DNA from: Candidatus Nitrosopelagicus sp.
GTDB taxonomy: Archaea > Thermoproteota > Nitrososphaeria > Nitrososphaerales > Nitrosopumilaceae
Direction: 5' to 3'
Assembly (NCBI GenBank): GCA_028343435.1
Contig: JAOLYM010000003.1
Coordinates: forward strand, 18,577-82,576
Length of the DNA stretch: 64,000 nt
The position numbers were made by a program, and so were the translations under genes. Below the pieces are notes generated by a model. That model did no database searches and was not told where the DNA came from. It worked only from the letters and a program-made list of their open reading frames with translations. How positions within the stretch are numbered: position 1 is the first letter of the stretch; each line of letters starts with the position of its first letter. Positions 7,454 to 15,900 of this stretch are shown piece by piece.

Positions 7454-8659
7454 ATGGGGATTTCATTAAATATTGTATTTCTTTTTGCGTTGATTCTGGT
7501 AGGAATTAGTCTACTTTCTGTAGTGTTTCCTGCATTAATTTTGCATGAATTTGGACACATCTCTACTAATCAATATGATCAATTTGAGATTGGAAATAAT
7601 GCCGTGCTTTTAGTTGTAAGTAACATTATAATTTTCTCAATTGGATACTTGTATAAAACTAACAAACTTGCAAATTTTTCATCATCGCTTAATAAAATTA
7701 GAAATTTTGAAATATCCAAAAAACAATCTTTGATTGGTGGGATAATAATACTAATTGTATATTCTACGGCAGCTATTCCTGAATTAACAATAGATGAATC
7801 AACACAATTCCCTGATTACAAAATTCTCATTTCTGGTTTAGATAGCTTTCCTGTAACTGATTCTGGAGATATGATTGCAGATGAACAAAATAGTAGATTT
7901 GTTCGTATGATTCTTTTAGGATTCTCGCAAGATGTTCTTGGCAACATCAAAGTTATTCCATTATTGTTTAGTATACTGTTGGTATCTGTTGCTGGTCTGG
8001 TTGCTGTTGAAATATCTCGTAGAAGAATTACTGGTTTAGTTGCAATGATCGTTCTTTTACAGGGATATACCTTTCTTGAATATGACACAATAGCTGTATA
8101 TGAAAATCTCTGGGTGGCCTTTTTTCTTTTATCAATTTACACAATTCATAAAAAATGGCATTTCTCAGGAATACTTTATCTACTTTCTGTATTTTCAAAA
8201 GCATTCTCTACCCCATTTTTAATTTTGAATATTTTCTATGTACTGAAATCCGAAAATAATTCTTCTACTAAAATTAGAATACTGATTTCATATGGAATAA
8301 TAATTTTAATAATGCTTGGATTGTTCTCATTAGGAAATACAATATATGATGATGTAATTCAGATTGATCTTAATCGTTTCATGAATAGTTTATCGGATTT
8401 CTCATCACAAATGCGTTTTGATACGTTCTTGTTAATTATGTTACTTCCTACAATTGTTGGGTTATTTTTTGTTTCGCGCACTGGATTAAAACATGCAGAA
8501 TCCTTGTTATTCTTTATTCCTAGTCTTCTATTAGCTGGTCCATTAGTTGCTTTATTGACTGATTTCTATGTGATTTTACCTTATCGATTCATTCCTTTGA
8601 TTGTATTTTTTTCAATTTCAATTGCAATTGTAATATTTAGAAATACTAAATCTTCTTAA
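7454..8659 (+). CDS. Polytopic membrane protein, glycosyltransferase-like
   Basis: 401 residues with about ten hydrophobic segments. After the second or third segment there is a long extracytoplasmic loop holding PELTIDESTQFPDYK and DEQNSRFVRMILLG. Acidic residues early in the first loop and a multi-span core are typical of the GT-C glycosyltransferase superfamily (dolichyl-phosphate-sugar-dependent), but I see no decisive motif. The last 14 bases overlap the convergent TPR gene. Together these genes form a two-gene block between the direct repeats at 7384 and 9522. Confidence 0.6.
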   Translation: MGISLNIVFLFALILVGISLLSVVFPALILHEFGHISTNQYDQFEIGNNAVLLVVSNIIIFSIGYLYKTNKLANFSSSLNKIRNFEISKKQSLIGGIIILIVYSTAAIPELTIDESTQFPDYKILISGLDSFPVTDSGDMIADEQNSRFVRMILLGFSQDVLGNIKVIPLLFSILLVSVAGLVAVEISRRRITGLVAMIVLLQGYTFLEYDTIAVYENLWVAFFLLSIYTIHKKWHFSGILYLLSVFSKAFSTPFLILNIFYVLKSENNSSTKIRILISYGIIILIMLGLFSLGNTIYDDVIQIDLNRFMNSLSDFSSQMRFDTFLLIMLLPTIVGLFFVSRTGLKHAESLLFFIPSLLLAGPLVALLTDFYVILPYRFIPLIVFFSISIAIVIFRNTKSS

Positions 8660-9509
8660 AAATTTCAGTAACTTTCCATGTACTGTCGCCTTTGTCTACA
8701 TTTATTGCAGGAAATAATGCAAAAACCAAATCAATTTTCAAAGACATTTCTCTTCCATCTAGTTGTCCATCTCTTACTATCTCAGATGATTTTGTCATTC
8801 CAAAAAATTTTCTCTCTTTTTCAAAAGAACTCATTTCCGTTTCATAATACCATCTTATGTAATCATTTTGACCAATTTTAATAATTTCTTTTTTATAATT
8901 TATTGAATTTTGTTCTTTTCCATCAAGATGTTTTTCAGTCAGTCTTGTAGGTGATATACTAGTTCCTGAATTTTCAATTACACTAACTAACATGCCATTA
9001 TTGTCTCTAACAATTTGCTGAATATTTACAATATATTCTCCATTAGTTTCTCTTACATCGAATGTATTGACTTGTGTAAACATAAAATTACGTTTTAATT
9101 TTATATCTTCATTTTCAGGATTTATTTCTAGCATATTCTCAAAAATTTGTAATGCTTGTAATGGTCCACAATTAAGATATGATTCACATTCAAATTCTGA
9201 TAAAATGGTTGCTTTACCTTTCAGTGCTGTTAAATTTTCAGGATCATTTTTTAAAACTAATGAAAAATCATTAAGACTCGATTCGGTATCTTCTATTTTT
9301 GCAAATGCCACTGCTCTGTTCAATAATGCTTTTTCATTACTTGGATCTATATGCAAAACTTTTGTATATTCTTCAATTGCAGCAACATACTCTTCATTTT
9401 TCATTAATATGTATGCTGAATTATTGGTTTCTTCTACTAAATCTCCATATGCATTTAGAGAAAAAATACCAATCATAATTGAAATTATGACAAATAACAC
9501 AATTTTCAT
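8646..9509 (-). CDS. Exported TPR-repeat protein
   Basis: 287 residues. A signal peptide (MKIVLFVIISIMIGIFSLNAYG) is followed by three TPR-like units (residues ~28-135, including AAIEEYTKVLHIDPSNEKALLN and LVLKNDPENLTALKGKA). A beta-rich C-terminal domain of ~150 residues follows that I do not recognise. Probably a secreted or membrane-attached scaffold. It converges with the GT-C-like gene, overlapping by 14 bases. Both lie inside the repeat-flanked block. Confidence 0.72.
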   Translation of the reverse strand: MKIVLFVIISIMIGIFSLNAYGDLVEETNNSAYILMKNEEYVAAIEEYTKVLHIDPSNEKALLNRAVAFAKIEDTESSLNDFSLVLKNDPENLTALKGKATILSEFECESYLNCGPLQALQIFENMLEINPENEDIKLKRNFMFTQVNTFDVRETNGEYIVNIQQIVRDNNGMLVSVIENSGTSISPTRLTEKHLDGKEQNSINYKKEIIKIGQNDYIRWYYETEMSSFEKERKFFGMTKSSEIVRDGQLDGREMSLKIDLVFALFPAINVDKGDSTWKVTEIFKKI

Positions 9510-9521
9510 TTAATCAATTGA

Positions 9522-9570
9522 TAAAATTTGGCTTTAAAATCTTTCTTCACATCTAAGATTTTTAATCAAG
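9522..9570. repeat. Direct repeat copy 2 (promoter sequence before meaB)
   Basis: Second copy of the 49-base sequence at 7384-7432, one mismatch (C here, T there). TTTTTAAT at 9560-9567 sits about 25 bases before the ATG at 9588, a suitable TATA box for meaB. On the other strand it can drive the TPR gene at 9509. Confidence 0.85.
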
Positions 9571-9587
9571 GGATGAGACGGTTTTGT

Positions 9588-10505
9588 ATGGCAATGCTTC
9601 CAGATTTAAAAAAAGCAAAGAGAGGTGCAATTGCAAAGGCTATCTCCATAATGGAAAATGACCCAAAAGAGGCACGTCAATTAATCAAAAAAATCTACAA
9701 AACCTCTGGCAAGGCAATTGTTATTGGAATCACAGGACCTGCAGGCGCTGGAAAATCATCTCTCATAAACAAATTATCAATGGAGATGAAAAAACTAAAG
9801 CTGAAACCGGCTGTATTGGCGGTCGATCCTACTAGCCATGTTACAGGCGGCGCTATCTTAGGTGACCGTGTTAGAATGTCAGAATCAACTGATACTGGAA
9901 CCTACATTCGAAGTATTGCATCTCGTGGTGCAACTGGAGCCATTGCACACTCGGTTCGGAATAGTTTACGTGTACTAGAATATGCCGGATTCAATCCAAT
10001 TATAATTGAAAGTGTTGGAGCAGGACAAACAGAAGTTGACATTTCAAAAATTGCAGATATCACTGTTGTTACATTTAATCCGCATACTGGAGATAGCATT
10101 CAAACCATAAAAGCAGGAATTACAGAAATTGGTGATATCTATTTGGTAAACAAGAGTGACTTGGATGGTGCAACACAACTATTTCAGGCATTACAAGATT
10201 TTATTGGAACCGCAGAAGAAGAAACCACAATCCTCAAAACATCTGTAAAGAAAAATAAGGGAATCAAAGAGTTAGCTTCAAAGTTAAAGGAATTAATGAA
10301 ACAAAAAATAAAGGATAAAAAGAGTTCTGAGAAAACTCGCCTAAAATCTGAATTAGAAGATATTATTTTAAATAACGTCAGACAGGAAATTTCAATAATG
10401 ATTGGTAAAAACAAGTCATTTTCTTCATATTTGAAAAAGGTACAAGAAAAAAAAATGGATCCGTTTGAGGCAGCAGACAAGCTGACAAAAAATTTCATAA
10501 AGTGA
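9588..10505 (+). CDS. meaB: MeaB/ArgK-type GTPase, methylmalonyl-CoA mutase chaperone
   Basis: 305 residues from the ATG that fits the TATA box; in-frame ATGs at 9573 and 9594 are alternatives. MeaB gates cofactor loading and protects AdoCbl-dependent mutases using GTP. Visible motifs are the P-loop GPAGAGKSS, AVDPTSHVTGGAILGDRVRM, the IIESVGAGQTEVDI switch region and NKSD for guanine recognition. The tail is a Lys-rich helical arm. It is followed after six bases by the mutase large subunit, so they are one operon. Confidence 0.95.
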   Translation: MAMLPDLKKAKRGAIAKAISIMENDPKEARQLIKKIYKTSGKAIVIGITGPAGAGKSSLINKLSMEMKKLKLKPAVLAVDPTSHVTGGAILGDRVRMSESTDTGTYIRSIASRGATGAIAHSVRNSLRVLEYAGFNPIIIESVGAGQTEVDISKIADITVVTFNPHTGDSIQTIKAGITEIGDIYLVNKSDLDGATQLFQALQDFIGTAEEETTILKTSVKKNKGIKELASKLKELMKQKIKDKKSSEKTRLKSELEDIILNNVRQEISIMIGKNKSFSSYLKKVQEKKMDPFEAADKLTKNFIK

Positions 10506-10511
10506 TAAAAT

Positions 10512-12110
10512 ATGGTTGCAAAAAAGAAAACAAAATTAGCAGAAAAACAATACGTTACCGATTCTAGTATTCCAATTAAGCCATTTTATGTAAAATCCAC
10601 TAAAAAGAAAACAAAAGAAGTTCCTGGAAAATTCCCGTATACACGTGGTATTCATCAAGGAATGTATCGAGATAGATTTTGGACTATGCGTCAGTATGCT
10701 GGATTCGGTGATGCTGCACAAAGTAACAAGAGATACAAGTTCATGTTGGATAAGGGACAAACTGGAATATCCATGGCATTTGATTTACCAACACAAATTG
10801 GCCATGACCCTGATGCACCACAAGCCGAAGGTGAGGTAGGAAAGGTTGGTGTATCAATTTCATCTCTGAAAGATATGCAGACCGTCTTCAACGGAATTGA
10901 ACTAGGTAAAGTTTCAACATCAATGACGATTAATGCAACCGCATCCACATTACTTGCATACTATATTGCCGTAGGACAATCTCAAGGATTCTCAAGTAAA
11001 CAATTACGAGGAACCACACAAAACGACATACTCAAGGAATACATTGCAAGAAATACGTACATCTATCCTCCTGAACCATCGATGCGTATAATCGGTGATA
11101 TGATTGGTTATTGTGCAACCGAGGTTCCACAATGGTATCCTGTTTCCATATCTGGTTATCACATAAGAGAAGCAGGATCAAATGCTGTACAAGAAATTGC
11201 ATTTACTATAGCAAATGCCATAGAATACATTGAAACATGTATCGCACAGGGATTAAAAATTGATGAATTTGCTCCAAGATTATCATTTTTCTTTTGTTGT
11301 ACTATTGAGTTCTTTGAAGAAATAGCAAAGTTCAGAGTTGCAAGAAAAGTATATGCAAAAATCTTAAAAGAAAGATTCCATGCTAAAAATGAAAAATCAT
11401 TACAATTAAAATTCCATACTCAAACTAGTGGTGAATCACTTACCGCACAACAACCTGATAACAACATTGTTCGTGTTGCAATGCAAACAATGGCGGCTGT
11501 ATTGGGGGGAACTCAATCACTTCATACCAATTCGAGAGATGAAGCGTTGGCTTTACCAACTGAAGAATCTGCAAAAATTGCATTAAGAACACAACAAATT
11601 GTTGCATCTGAATCAGGTATTATAAAAACAGTAGACCCAATGGCTGGCTCACATTATCTAGAAGAATTGTGTGATGAGATTGAAGAACAGACATGGGCAT
11701 ATCTCAAAAGAATTGATAAAATGGGTGGCTCACTCAAAGCAATAGAAAAAGGATTCTTCCAAGCAGAGATTAGACAAAATGCTTATCGTATCAAAAAAGA
11801 GGTTGATGATTCTTCACGAGTTTTAGTCGGCGTCAACAAATTTGTAGATGAGGTTGAGGCAAAACAAAAACTGCTACGAATTGATGATTCCCTTGGTGCA
11901 AAACAAGAAAAGGCAATCAAGGCATTACGAAAATCTAGAGATAACAAAAAAACTAATACTGCATTATCAAAATTACAGGCAGCGGCAGAGACTGATAAGA
12001 ATATCATGCCATTCATACTTGATTCTGTTAAAACATATGCTACAACCGGAGAAATCAGTAACACGTTACGGGAAGTATTTGGTGAATATAGACCAAAGGA
12101 GATATTTTAG
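10512..12110 (+). CDS. mcmA1: Methylmalonyl-CoA mutase, catalytic large subunit
   Basis: 532 residues: the TIM-barrel substrate domain without the B12 domain, which is encoded separately at 6950. Typical blocks are YTRGIHQGMYRDRFWTMRQYAGFG, GISMAFDLPTQIGHDPD, STSMTINATAS, RGTTQNDILKEYIARNTYIYPP and the substrate-contacting FHTQTSGESLTAQQP with HTNSRDEA. It interconverts methylmalonyl-CoA and succinyl-CoA. The epimerase gene begins at the base after its stop codon. Confidence 0.96.
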   Translation: MVAKKKTKLAEKQYVTDSSIPIKPFYVKSTKKKTKEVPGKFPYTRGIHQGMYRDRFWTMRQYAGFGDAAQSNKRYKFMLDKGQTGISMAFDLPTQIGHDPDAPQAEGEVGKVGVSISSLKDMQTVFNGIELGKVSTSMTINATASTLLAYYIAVGQSQGFSSKQLRGTTQNDILKEYIARNTYIYPPEPSMRIIGDMIGYCATEVPQWYPVSISGYHIREAGSNAVQEIAFTIANAIEYIETCIAQGLKIDEFAPRLSFFFCCTIEFFEEIAKFRVARKVYAKILKERFHAKNEKSLQLKFHTQTSGESLTAQQPDNNIVRVAMQTMAAVLGGTQSLHTNSRDEALALPTEESAKIALRTQQIVASESGIIKTVDPMAGSHYLEELCDEIEEQTWAYLKRIDKMGGSLKAIEKGFFQAEIRQNAYRIKKEVDDSSRVLVGVNKFVDEVEAKQKLLRIDDSLGAKQEKAIKALRKSRDNKKTNTALSKLQAAAETDKNIMPFILDSVKTYATTGEISNTLREVFGEYRPKEIF

Positions 12111-12509
12111 ATGAAAATTGATCACATCGCGATTGCGGTAAACAATGTAGAGGAGTCAGCTAAGGTCTATCAAAAAGCACTTGGTATTGATGAAATAGAA
12201 TTTGAAACAGTGGAATCTGAAGGAGTAAAGGTTGCAATAATTTCTATGGAAAATGGAAGAATTGAGTTGATGCAACCAACCAAAGATGATAGTCCAATTA
12301 AAAAATTTCTTGATAAAAAAGGTCCAGGTCTACACCACATGGCATTAGAAACTGATAACATTGAAGGTGAAGTAGAAAGAATGGAAGGTTGTGGAGTACA
12401 ATTTTTGGGAAAGGTTCGCCCTGGCTCTGCTGGAACTAAAGTCACATTCATTCACCCAAAATCCTTAGAGGGTGTACTGGCTGAATTATGCTCTCATCCT
12501 GAAAAATAA
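12111..12509 (+). CDS. mce: Methylmalonyl-CoA epimerase
   Basis: 132 residues with the paired vicinal-oxygen-chelate fold. The metal ligands are visible as His in MKIDHIAIAV and GPGLHHMALE and the Glu in GVLAELCSH. It converts (S)- to (R)-methylmalonyl-CoA, supplying the mutase. It starts immediately after the mutase stop, giving meaB-mcmA1-mce as a three-gene operon. Confidence 0.95.
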   Translation: MKIDHIAIAVNNVEESAKVYQKALGIDEIEFETVESEGVKVAIISMENGRIELMQPTKDDSPIKKFLDKKGPGLHHMALETDNIEGEVERMEGCGVQFLGKVRPGSAGTKVTFIHPKSLEGVLAELCSHPEK

Positions 12510-12535
12510 ATTAAAAAATGGAATTGATATAGAAA

Positions 12536-13141
12536 ATGGATACTTTTGATGCAATTAAAACAAGACGTGCAATAAAAAAATTTGATAACACCTACAAAAT
12601 GAGTCCTGAACAGGTAAAATCATTGATGGAGTTAACAATACTTTCTCCTACCAGCTACAATCAACAAAACTGGCGGTTTGTCACCATAACCGATCAAGCA
12701 GTAAAAGAAAAAATTCATGTCGCTGCTCGAAATCAAGCTCAACCGCTAGATGGGTCACTTGTCATCTTACTATGTGGAAATATGGATGCATGGAAAGACG
12801 ATCCTATGAGATATTGGAAGAATCATCCTCTTGAAAAACAAGAACATGTTCGAGATGCAATGCACAAAAAATATTCTGAAAGTCCTCAAAATAGAAGAGA
12901 TGAGGCAATGCGTTCTTGTGGATTTGCAGCACAAACCATAATGCTTGCTGCAAAACAAATGGGTCTTGATTCTTGCCCTATGGTTGGTTTTGAATATGAT
13001 GAGATAGCAAAAATCATCAATCTTCCTGATGAACACATAATTGTGATGATGATTGTTGTCGGAAAGGCTGCTTCCCCTGCAGCAGAACGTGGTGGACAAT
13101 TATCATTAGATAAAGTAGTCTTTGAAAACAAATTCAATTAA
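12536..13141 (+). CDS. Nitroreductase-family flavoprotein
   Basis: 201 residues with the FMN-binding start FDAIKTRRAIKKFD, the LSPTSYNQQNWRFV segment and the C-terminal MGLDSCPMVGFEYDE followed by VGKAA. The family uses FMN and NAD(P)H; the substrate cannot be inferred. It follows the epimerase by 26 bases and may be read through from the mcm operon. Confidence 0.88.
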   Translation: MDTFDAIKTRRAIKKFDNTYKMSPEQVKSLMELTILSPTSYNQQNWRFVTITDQAVKEKIHVAARNQAQPLDGSLVILLCGNMDAWKDDPMRYWKNHPLEKQEHVRDAMHKKYSESPQNRRDEAMRSCGFAAQTIMLAAKQMGLDSCPMVGFEYDEIAKIINLPDEHIIVMMIVVGKAASPAAERGGQLSLDKVVFENKFN

Positions 13142-13198
13142 TTTTCAATAAATTCGAACACCCTGAATTGTTAAATTGGTCATTTTTTTACAATTATT

Positions 13199-13285
13199 AT
13201 GAATGACAAACAGGTAATGGGAGTCGTAGTTGTATTAATCAGCATCATTGGTCTCTTTCTAGGTGTAACCAACTTTTTAGGTTAA
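13199..13285 (+). CDS. Single-span membrane microprotein, 28 residues
   Basis: MNDKQVMG precedes one hydrophobic segment ending NFLG. A TTAAATTG box at 13171-13178 lies about 25 bases before the ATG, the spacing seen at many starts in this window. This supports a real leaderless gene. It resembles in style the tiny stabilising subunits of respiratory complexes, but no specific family is recognised. The exported protein gene at 13327 follows on the same strand. Confidence 0.6.
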   Translation: MNDKQVMGVVVVLISIIGLFLGVTNFLG

Positions 13286-13326
13286 TTCACAAATCGTTAA
13301 ATCCCCCAAATCACCAAAAAAGTCAC

Positions 13327-13581
13327 TTGAATCTATTTTTAATTATATTATTTGTCATGGTAGTTACAATTGTACCTAGTGTTGCTTTTGCTGAGACTGT
13401 AATGGATAAGGACGTATTCGCTCCTGGTGCTCAATTTGATTCAAAACCTCTAGATGAGGCACAACAGGAAGATCAAGATTTAGCTGATATTTGGACGTAC
13501 GCTATAATTATTGTAATCGGTATAATTATTGCAAGAATTGTACTTCAGGTAGTTAAGAAAAGAATGTCACGATCTACCTAG
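13327..13581 (+). CDS. Small exported protein with C-terminal membrane anchor
   Basis: 84 residues. A signal peptide (residues 1-22, ending SVAFA) needs the TTG start at 13327, because the next ATG would leave only 12 residues. An acidic ~30-residue linker follows, then a membrane helix (TYAIIIVIGIIIARIVLQVV) and a basic tail. CGTTAAATC at 13295-13303 is the likely TATA box and makes TTG a leaderless start. Function unknown; it overlaps the convergent regulator by 15 bases. Confidence 0.68.
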   Translation: MNLFLIILFVMVVTIVPSVAFAETVMDKDVFAPGAQFDSKPLDEAQQEDQDLADIWTYAIIIVIGIIIARIVLQVVKKRMSRST

Positions 13582-14130
13582 ACTGTTAAAGCAATCTGCA
13601 CACAGGTCATCCCGTGTAGTCATTCCTCGAGGTAGTTTGAAATTAAATTTCCTAACATCTGATACTGCAAATTTTTGCATCAATCCTTTTAGCTCCTTTT
13701 TACATTTGTAGCAAAGATGTTTTCCTTCCAAAAGGAATCTTAAATTTAGTCTACTCAGAGTTGGCAAATCTGTAACTCCAAAAAATACCATCATGTTCAC
13801 CATGAATGGATTATCTACAATTATTTGATCAAGTTGGTCTCTTTCGCCTGCTATTGCTAAATCAATCATTTCTTTCCACTTAACTCGTAACATTTCTAGA
13901 TACTCTTGAATTCTTTCTTCTCCTTTGTCTGTTAAGTTGATAATTAATTTTTTCTGCCCTAATAATCCGGTTCCAGTTGTTGATGAGATTAATTGACTGT
14001 TATCCAAAATATCTAAAATTTTTACCAGTTCGTCCTTTTTCAGATGAACTCCATTTTTTATTCCACCAAATGTTGTGAGACCTTTTTTCACAGCACCCAT
14101 TACCTTCAAATCGGTTGTATCTAATTCCAC
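13567..14130 (-). CDS. Winged-helix regulator with zinc-binding C-terminus
   Basis: 187 residues. Residues ~1-75 look like a winged helix (LKVMGAVKKGLTTFGGI, KDELVKILDILDNSQLIS, KKLIINLTDKGEERI). The C-terminal part has CYKCKKEL and, ~40 residues later, CADCFNSL: two CxxC knuckles able to hold one zinc. Probably a DNA-binding protein of the type common in Thaumarchaeota. Target unknown. Confidence 0.7.
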   Translation of the reverse strand: MELDTTDLKVMGAVKKGLTTFGGIKNGVHLKKDELVKILDILDNSQLISSTTGTGLLGQKKLIINLTDKGEERIQEYLEMLRVKWKEMIDLAIAGERDQLDQIIVDNPFMVNMMVFFGVTDLPTLSRLNLRFLLEGKHLCYKCKKELKGLMQKFAVSDVRKFNFKLPRGMTTRDDLCADCFNSLGRS

Positions 14131-14147
14131 ATTAAAATAAAATTATA

Positions 14148-14288
14148 CTATCTTAAAAACTGAGATGTGAATTCTGTGGCATCTATCAGTTTGCCAATTA
14201 TCGAACCTACCAAAATTGTTAATCCGATAGACATCCATAATGTTGGTTGAATGTCGTATGGTTTTGTTGCTTTTTCGAAGCGAGACAC
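14148..14288 (-). CDS. Possible 46-residue membrane protein
   Basis: A GTG-initiated frame: soluble head (SRFEKATKPYDIQPTL), one membrane segment (WMSIGLTILVGSIIGKLI) and a short polar tail. It fills the space between the winged-helix gene and the parB-like gene. A strong TATATA lies at 14302-14308, only ~17 bases upstream, which is closer than usual, so the true start is uncertain. Confidence 0.45.
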   Translation of the reverse strand: MSRFEKATKPYDIQPTLWMSIGLTILVGSIIGKLIDATEFTSQFLR

Positions 14289-14349
14289 ACCTGAAATTAG
14301 TTATATACTAAATTTAACCAAAATGCCTTTTTTTTCATAGTGGATATTA

Positions 14350-14365
14350 TTCTAAGATCTTAGAA
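14350..14365. promoter_or_regulatory. 16-bp perfect palindrome before the parB-like gene
   Basis: TTCTAAGATCTTAGAA reads the same on both strands. It lies 41 bases upstream of the ParB-like start codon, just upstream of where its TATA element should be, a classic position for an autoregulatory operator. Whether it is also a centromere-like site is unknown. Confidence 0.45.
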
Positions 14366-14406
14366 AAACAACAAGTCTAAGTAGTTCATGTTAGCACTAT
14401 TCCACC

Positions 14407-15270
14407 ATGGAACATTTTGATTCTAGTATTATTGAGCCAATTGAGATGCGTATGATTAAGCATTCTCCATTTGAGGTTAGGCATAAAATTGACAAAAATG
14501 ACCCTGAATTCCGCTCACTTGTAAAAAGTATCACAGAACATGGTTTGTTACAACCAATATTGGTTAGACCTGTCGCATTAGGATTTGAAATTGTTGCTGG
14601 CTATCGAAGATTTGAGGCATGCCGTTCTTTGAGATGGCGCCACATTCAGTCAAAAATCAGAGAATTAAGTGATAAACAAACCTATGAGATACAATTAACC
14701 GAGAATATTCAGCGTAAATCACTTAATGCACTTGAAGAGGCAGAAGCATTCAAAAAATATGTTGATGATTTTGGATGGGGCGGTGTATCTGAACTAGCAA
14801 GTAAAATTGAAAAAAGTGAAGAATATGTATCGCATAGAATTCAACTTTTGAAATTACCATCTGAGGCAAAAAAGCAGTTAATCCAAAATGCCCTTTCGGT
14901 CAGCCAAAGTCTCGAATTACTAGGTGTTCCATCTGAAGAACAGGCTGAAATGGCTCAGAGAATTTATGATGATCACTTGACAGTAAAACAGATTCGTTCA
15001 ATAAAGAAATCAAAAGTAAAAAAAGATGACGATCCTCGGACAACCAAAGCTGAACAATCCCATAGAATTACCAAAAAAACAAAACTTGGTCTAAAAATGG
15101 CTCTATCACGAATTGATTCTGTAGCAAATGAAGCTCAAACTATTTCTGACCCAAAGGTTAGACGCGAAGTAGTTACATACATGATGGATTTACGTTACAA
15201 ATTACATGAATTGTTGGATGAAACAATTCATTTTGAAAGGGTCACTTTAAAGAAAACTCTAAAATTGTGA
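14407..15270 (+). CDS. ParB/Spo0J-like DNA-binding protein
   Basis: 287 residues. An N-terminal ParB-N domain contains PFEVRHKID, SITEHGLLQPILVRP, IVAGYRRFEACRSL and the CTPase-box-like TENIQRKSLNALEEAEAF. A KorB-type helix-turn-helix follows (VSELASKIEKSEEYVSHRIQLLKLP). The C-terminal ~70 residues are helical. No ParA partner is adjacent, so a chromosome-segregation or transcription-control role is open. A palindrome at 14350 and a TTAGCACTA element at 14391 lie in its promoter region. Confidence 0.88.
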   Translation: MEHFDSSIIEPIEMRMIKHSPFEVRHKIDKNDPEFRSLVKSITEHGLLQPILVRPVALGFEIVAGYRRFEACRSLRWRHIQSKIRELSDKQTYEIQLTENIQRKSLNALEEAEAFKKYVDDFGWGGVSELASKIEKSEEYVSHRIQLLKLPSEAKKQLIQNALSVSQSLELLGVPSEEQAEMAQRIYDDHLTVKQIRSIKKSKVKKDDDPRTTKAEQSHRITKKTKLGLKMALSRIDSVANEAQTISDPKVRREVVTYMMDLRYKLHELLDETIHFERVTLKKTLKL

Positions 15271-15804
15271 TTATAGGAATGGTGGCATCCATTCTTTAAG
15301 AAATTCTTTGTGTTCCTTTTCTGTATATGATAGGGCGTGTAATGATACCTCTTTTGTTGGTGCAAAATCATAAACCTGATATGTCTGAATAATATCTCCA
15401 AACAAATTTCTGAAAATATCGGTTTCTTCATCTGCAATTTCTACCGACGGGAATGATCTAATTGTAATCCAATCTAATCCTCCTTTTGTACTTCCTGAAA
15501 AAATTACAAATGGGGCATCTTTTAGATATTTTTTCAAACTTTCTGTTCTTTTACGAAGTGATTGAGACACTTTGAATGTGATTAGGGTAGTTCTGATTAT
15601 TCGCTTTGGTAGTTTTTTTGGGTCTATTGTAATCGAATATCCTGTGATCACTCCTTCTTGAGATAGTTTTGAAATTCTTGATTCAATTTCCTCGGGGGCT
15701 ACGTCGTGCCCAAAACCTCTTAGAAAATCCCAAATTTCTGCGGAATCTTGTCTGGAGTCTTTTGATAAGGCTGAAATTATTAATTCATCAATCTCGTCTG
15801 TCAT
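15271..15804 (-). CDS. Lrp/AsnC-like transcriptional regulator
   Basis: 177 residues with an N-terminal winged helix-turn-helix (ISALSKDSRQDSAEIWDFL, EEIESRISKLSQEGVITGYS, residues ~7-57). A ligand-binding RAM-like domain follows with KRIIRTTLITFKVS. Its stop codon abuts the parB-like stop. The neighbouring transporter at 15901 is divergent, so it is a candidate regulator of urea uptake, by position only. Confidence 0.8.
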   Translation of the reverse strand: MTDEIDELIISALSKDSRQDSAEIWDFLRGFGHDVAPEEIESRISKLSQEGVITGYSITIDPKKLPKRIIRTTLITFKVSQSLRKRTESLKKYLKDAPFVIFSGSTKGGLDWITIRSFPSVEIADEETDIFRNLFGDIIQTYQVYDFAPTKEVSLHALSYTEKEHKEFLKEWMPPFL

Positions 15805-15870
15805 TAATCATATATGCTCGTCAGAATATGTAAGGGTTTCAATAACTCACGCCTAAATTAGCACTATGAG

Positions 15871-15879
15871 TTTAAATAA
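15871..15879 (+). promoter_or_regulatory. TATA box of the first symporter gene
   Basis: TTTAAATAA about 26 bases before the TTG at 15901, which itself follows a stop codon, so the mRNA is probably leaderless with a TTG start. A TTAGCACTA element (15858-15866) lies directly upstream. Confidence 0.55.
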
Positions 15880-15900
15880 TTATTATTTTATGTTTAGTGA

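Noticed and set aside
12770..13137. Overlapping minus-strand frames opposite the nitroreductase gene
   Set aside because: Fully antisense to a well-supported gene with no recognisable protein features.
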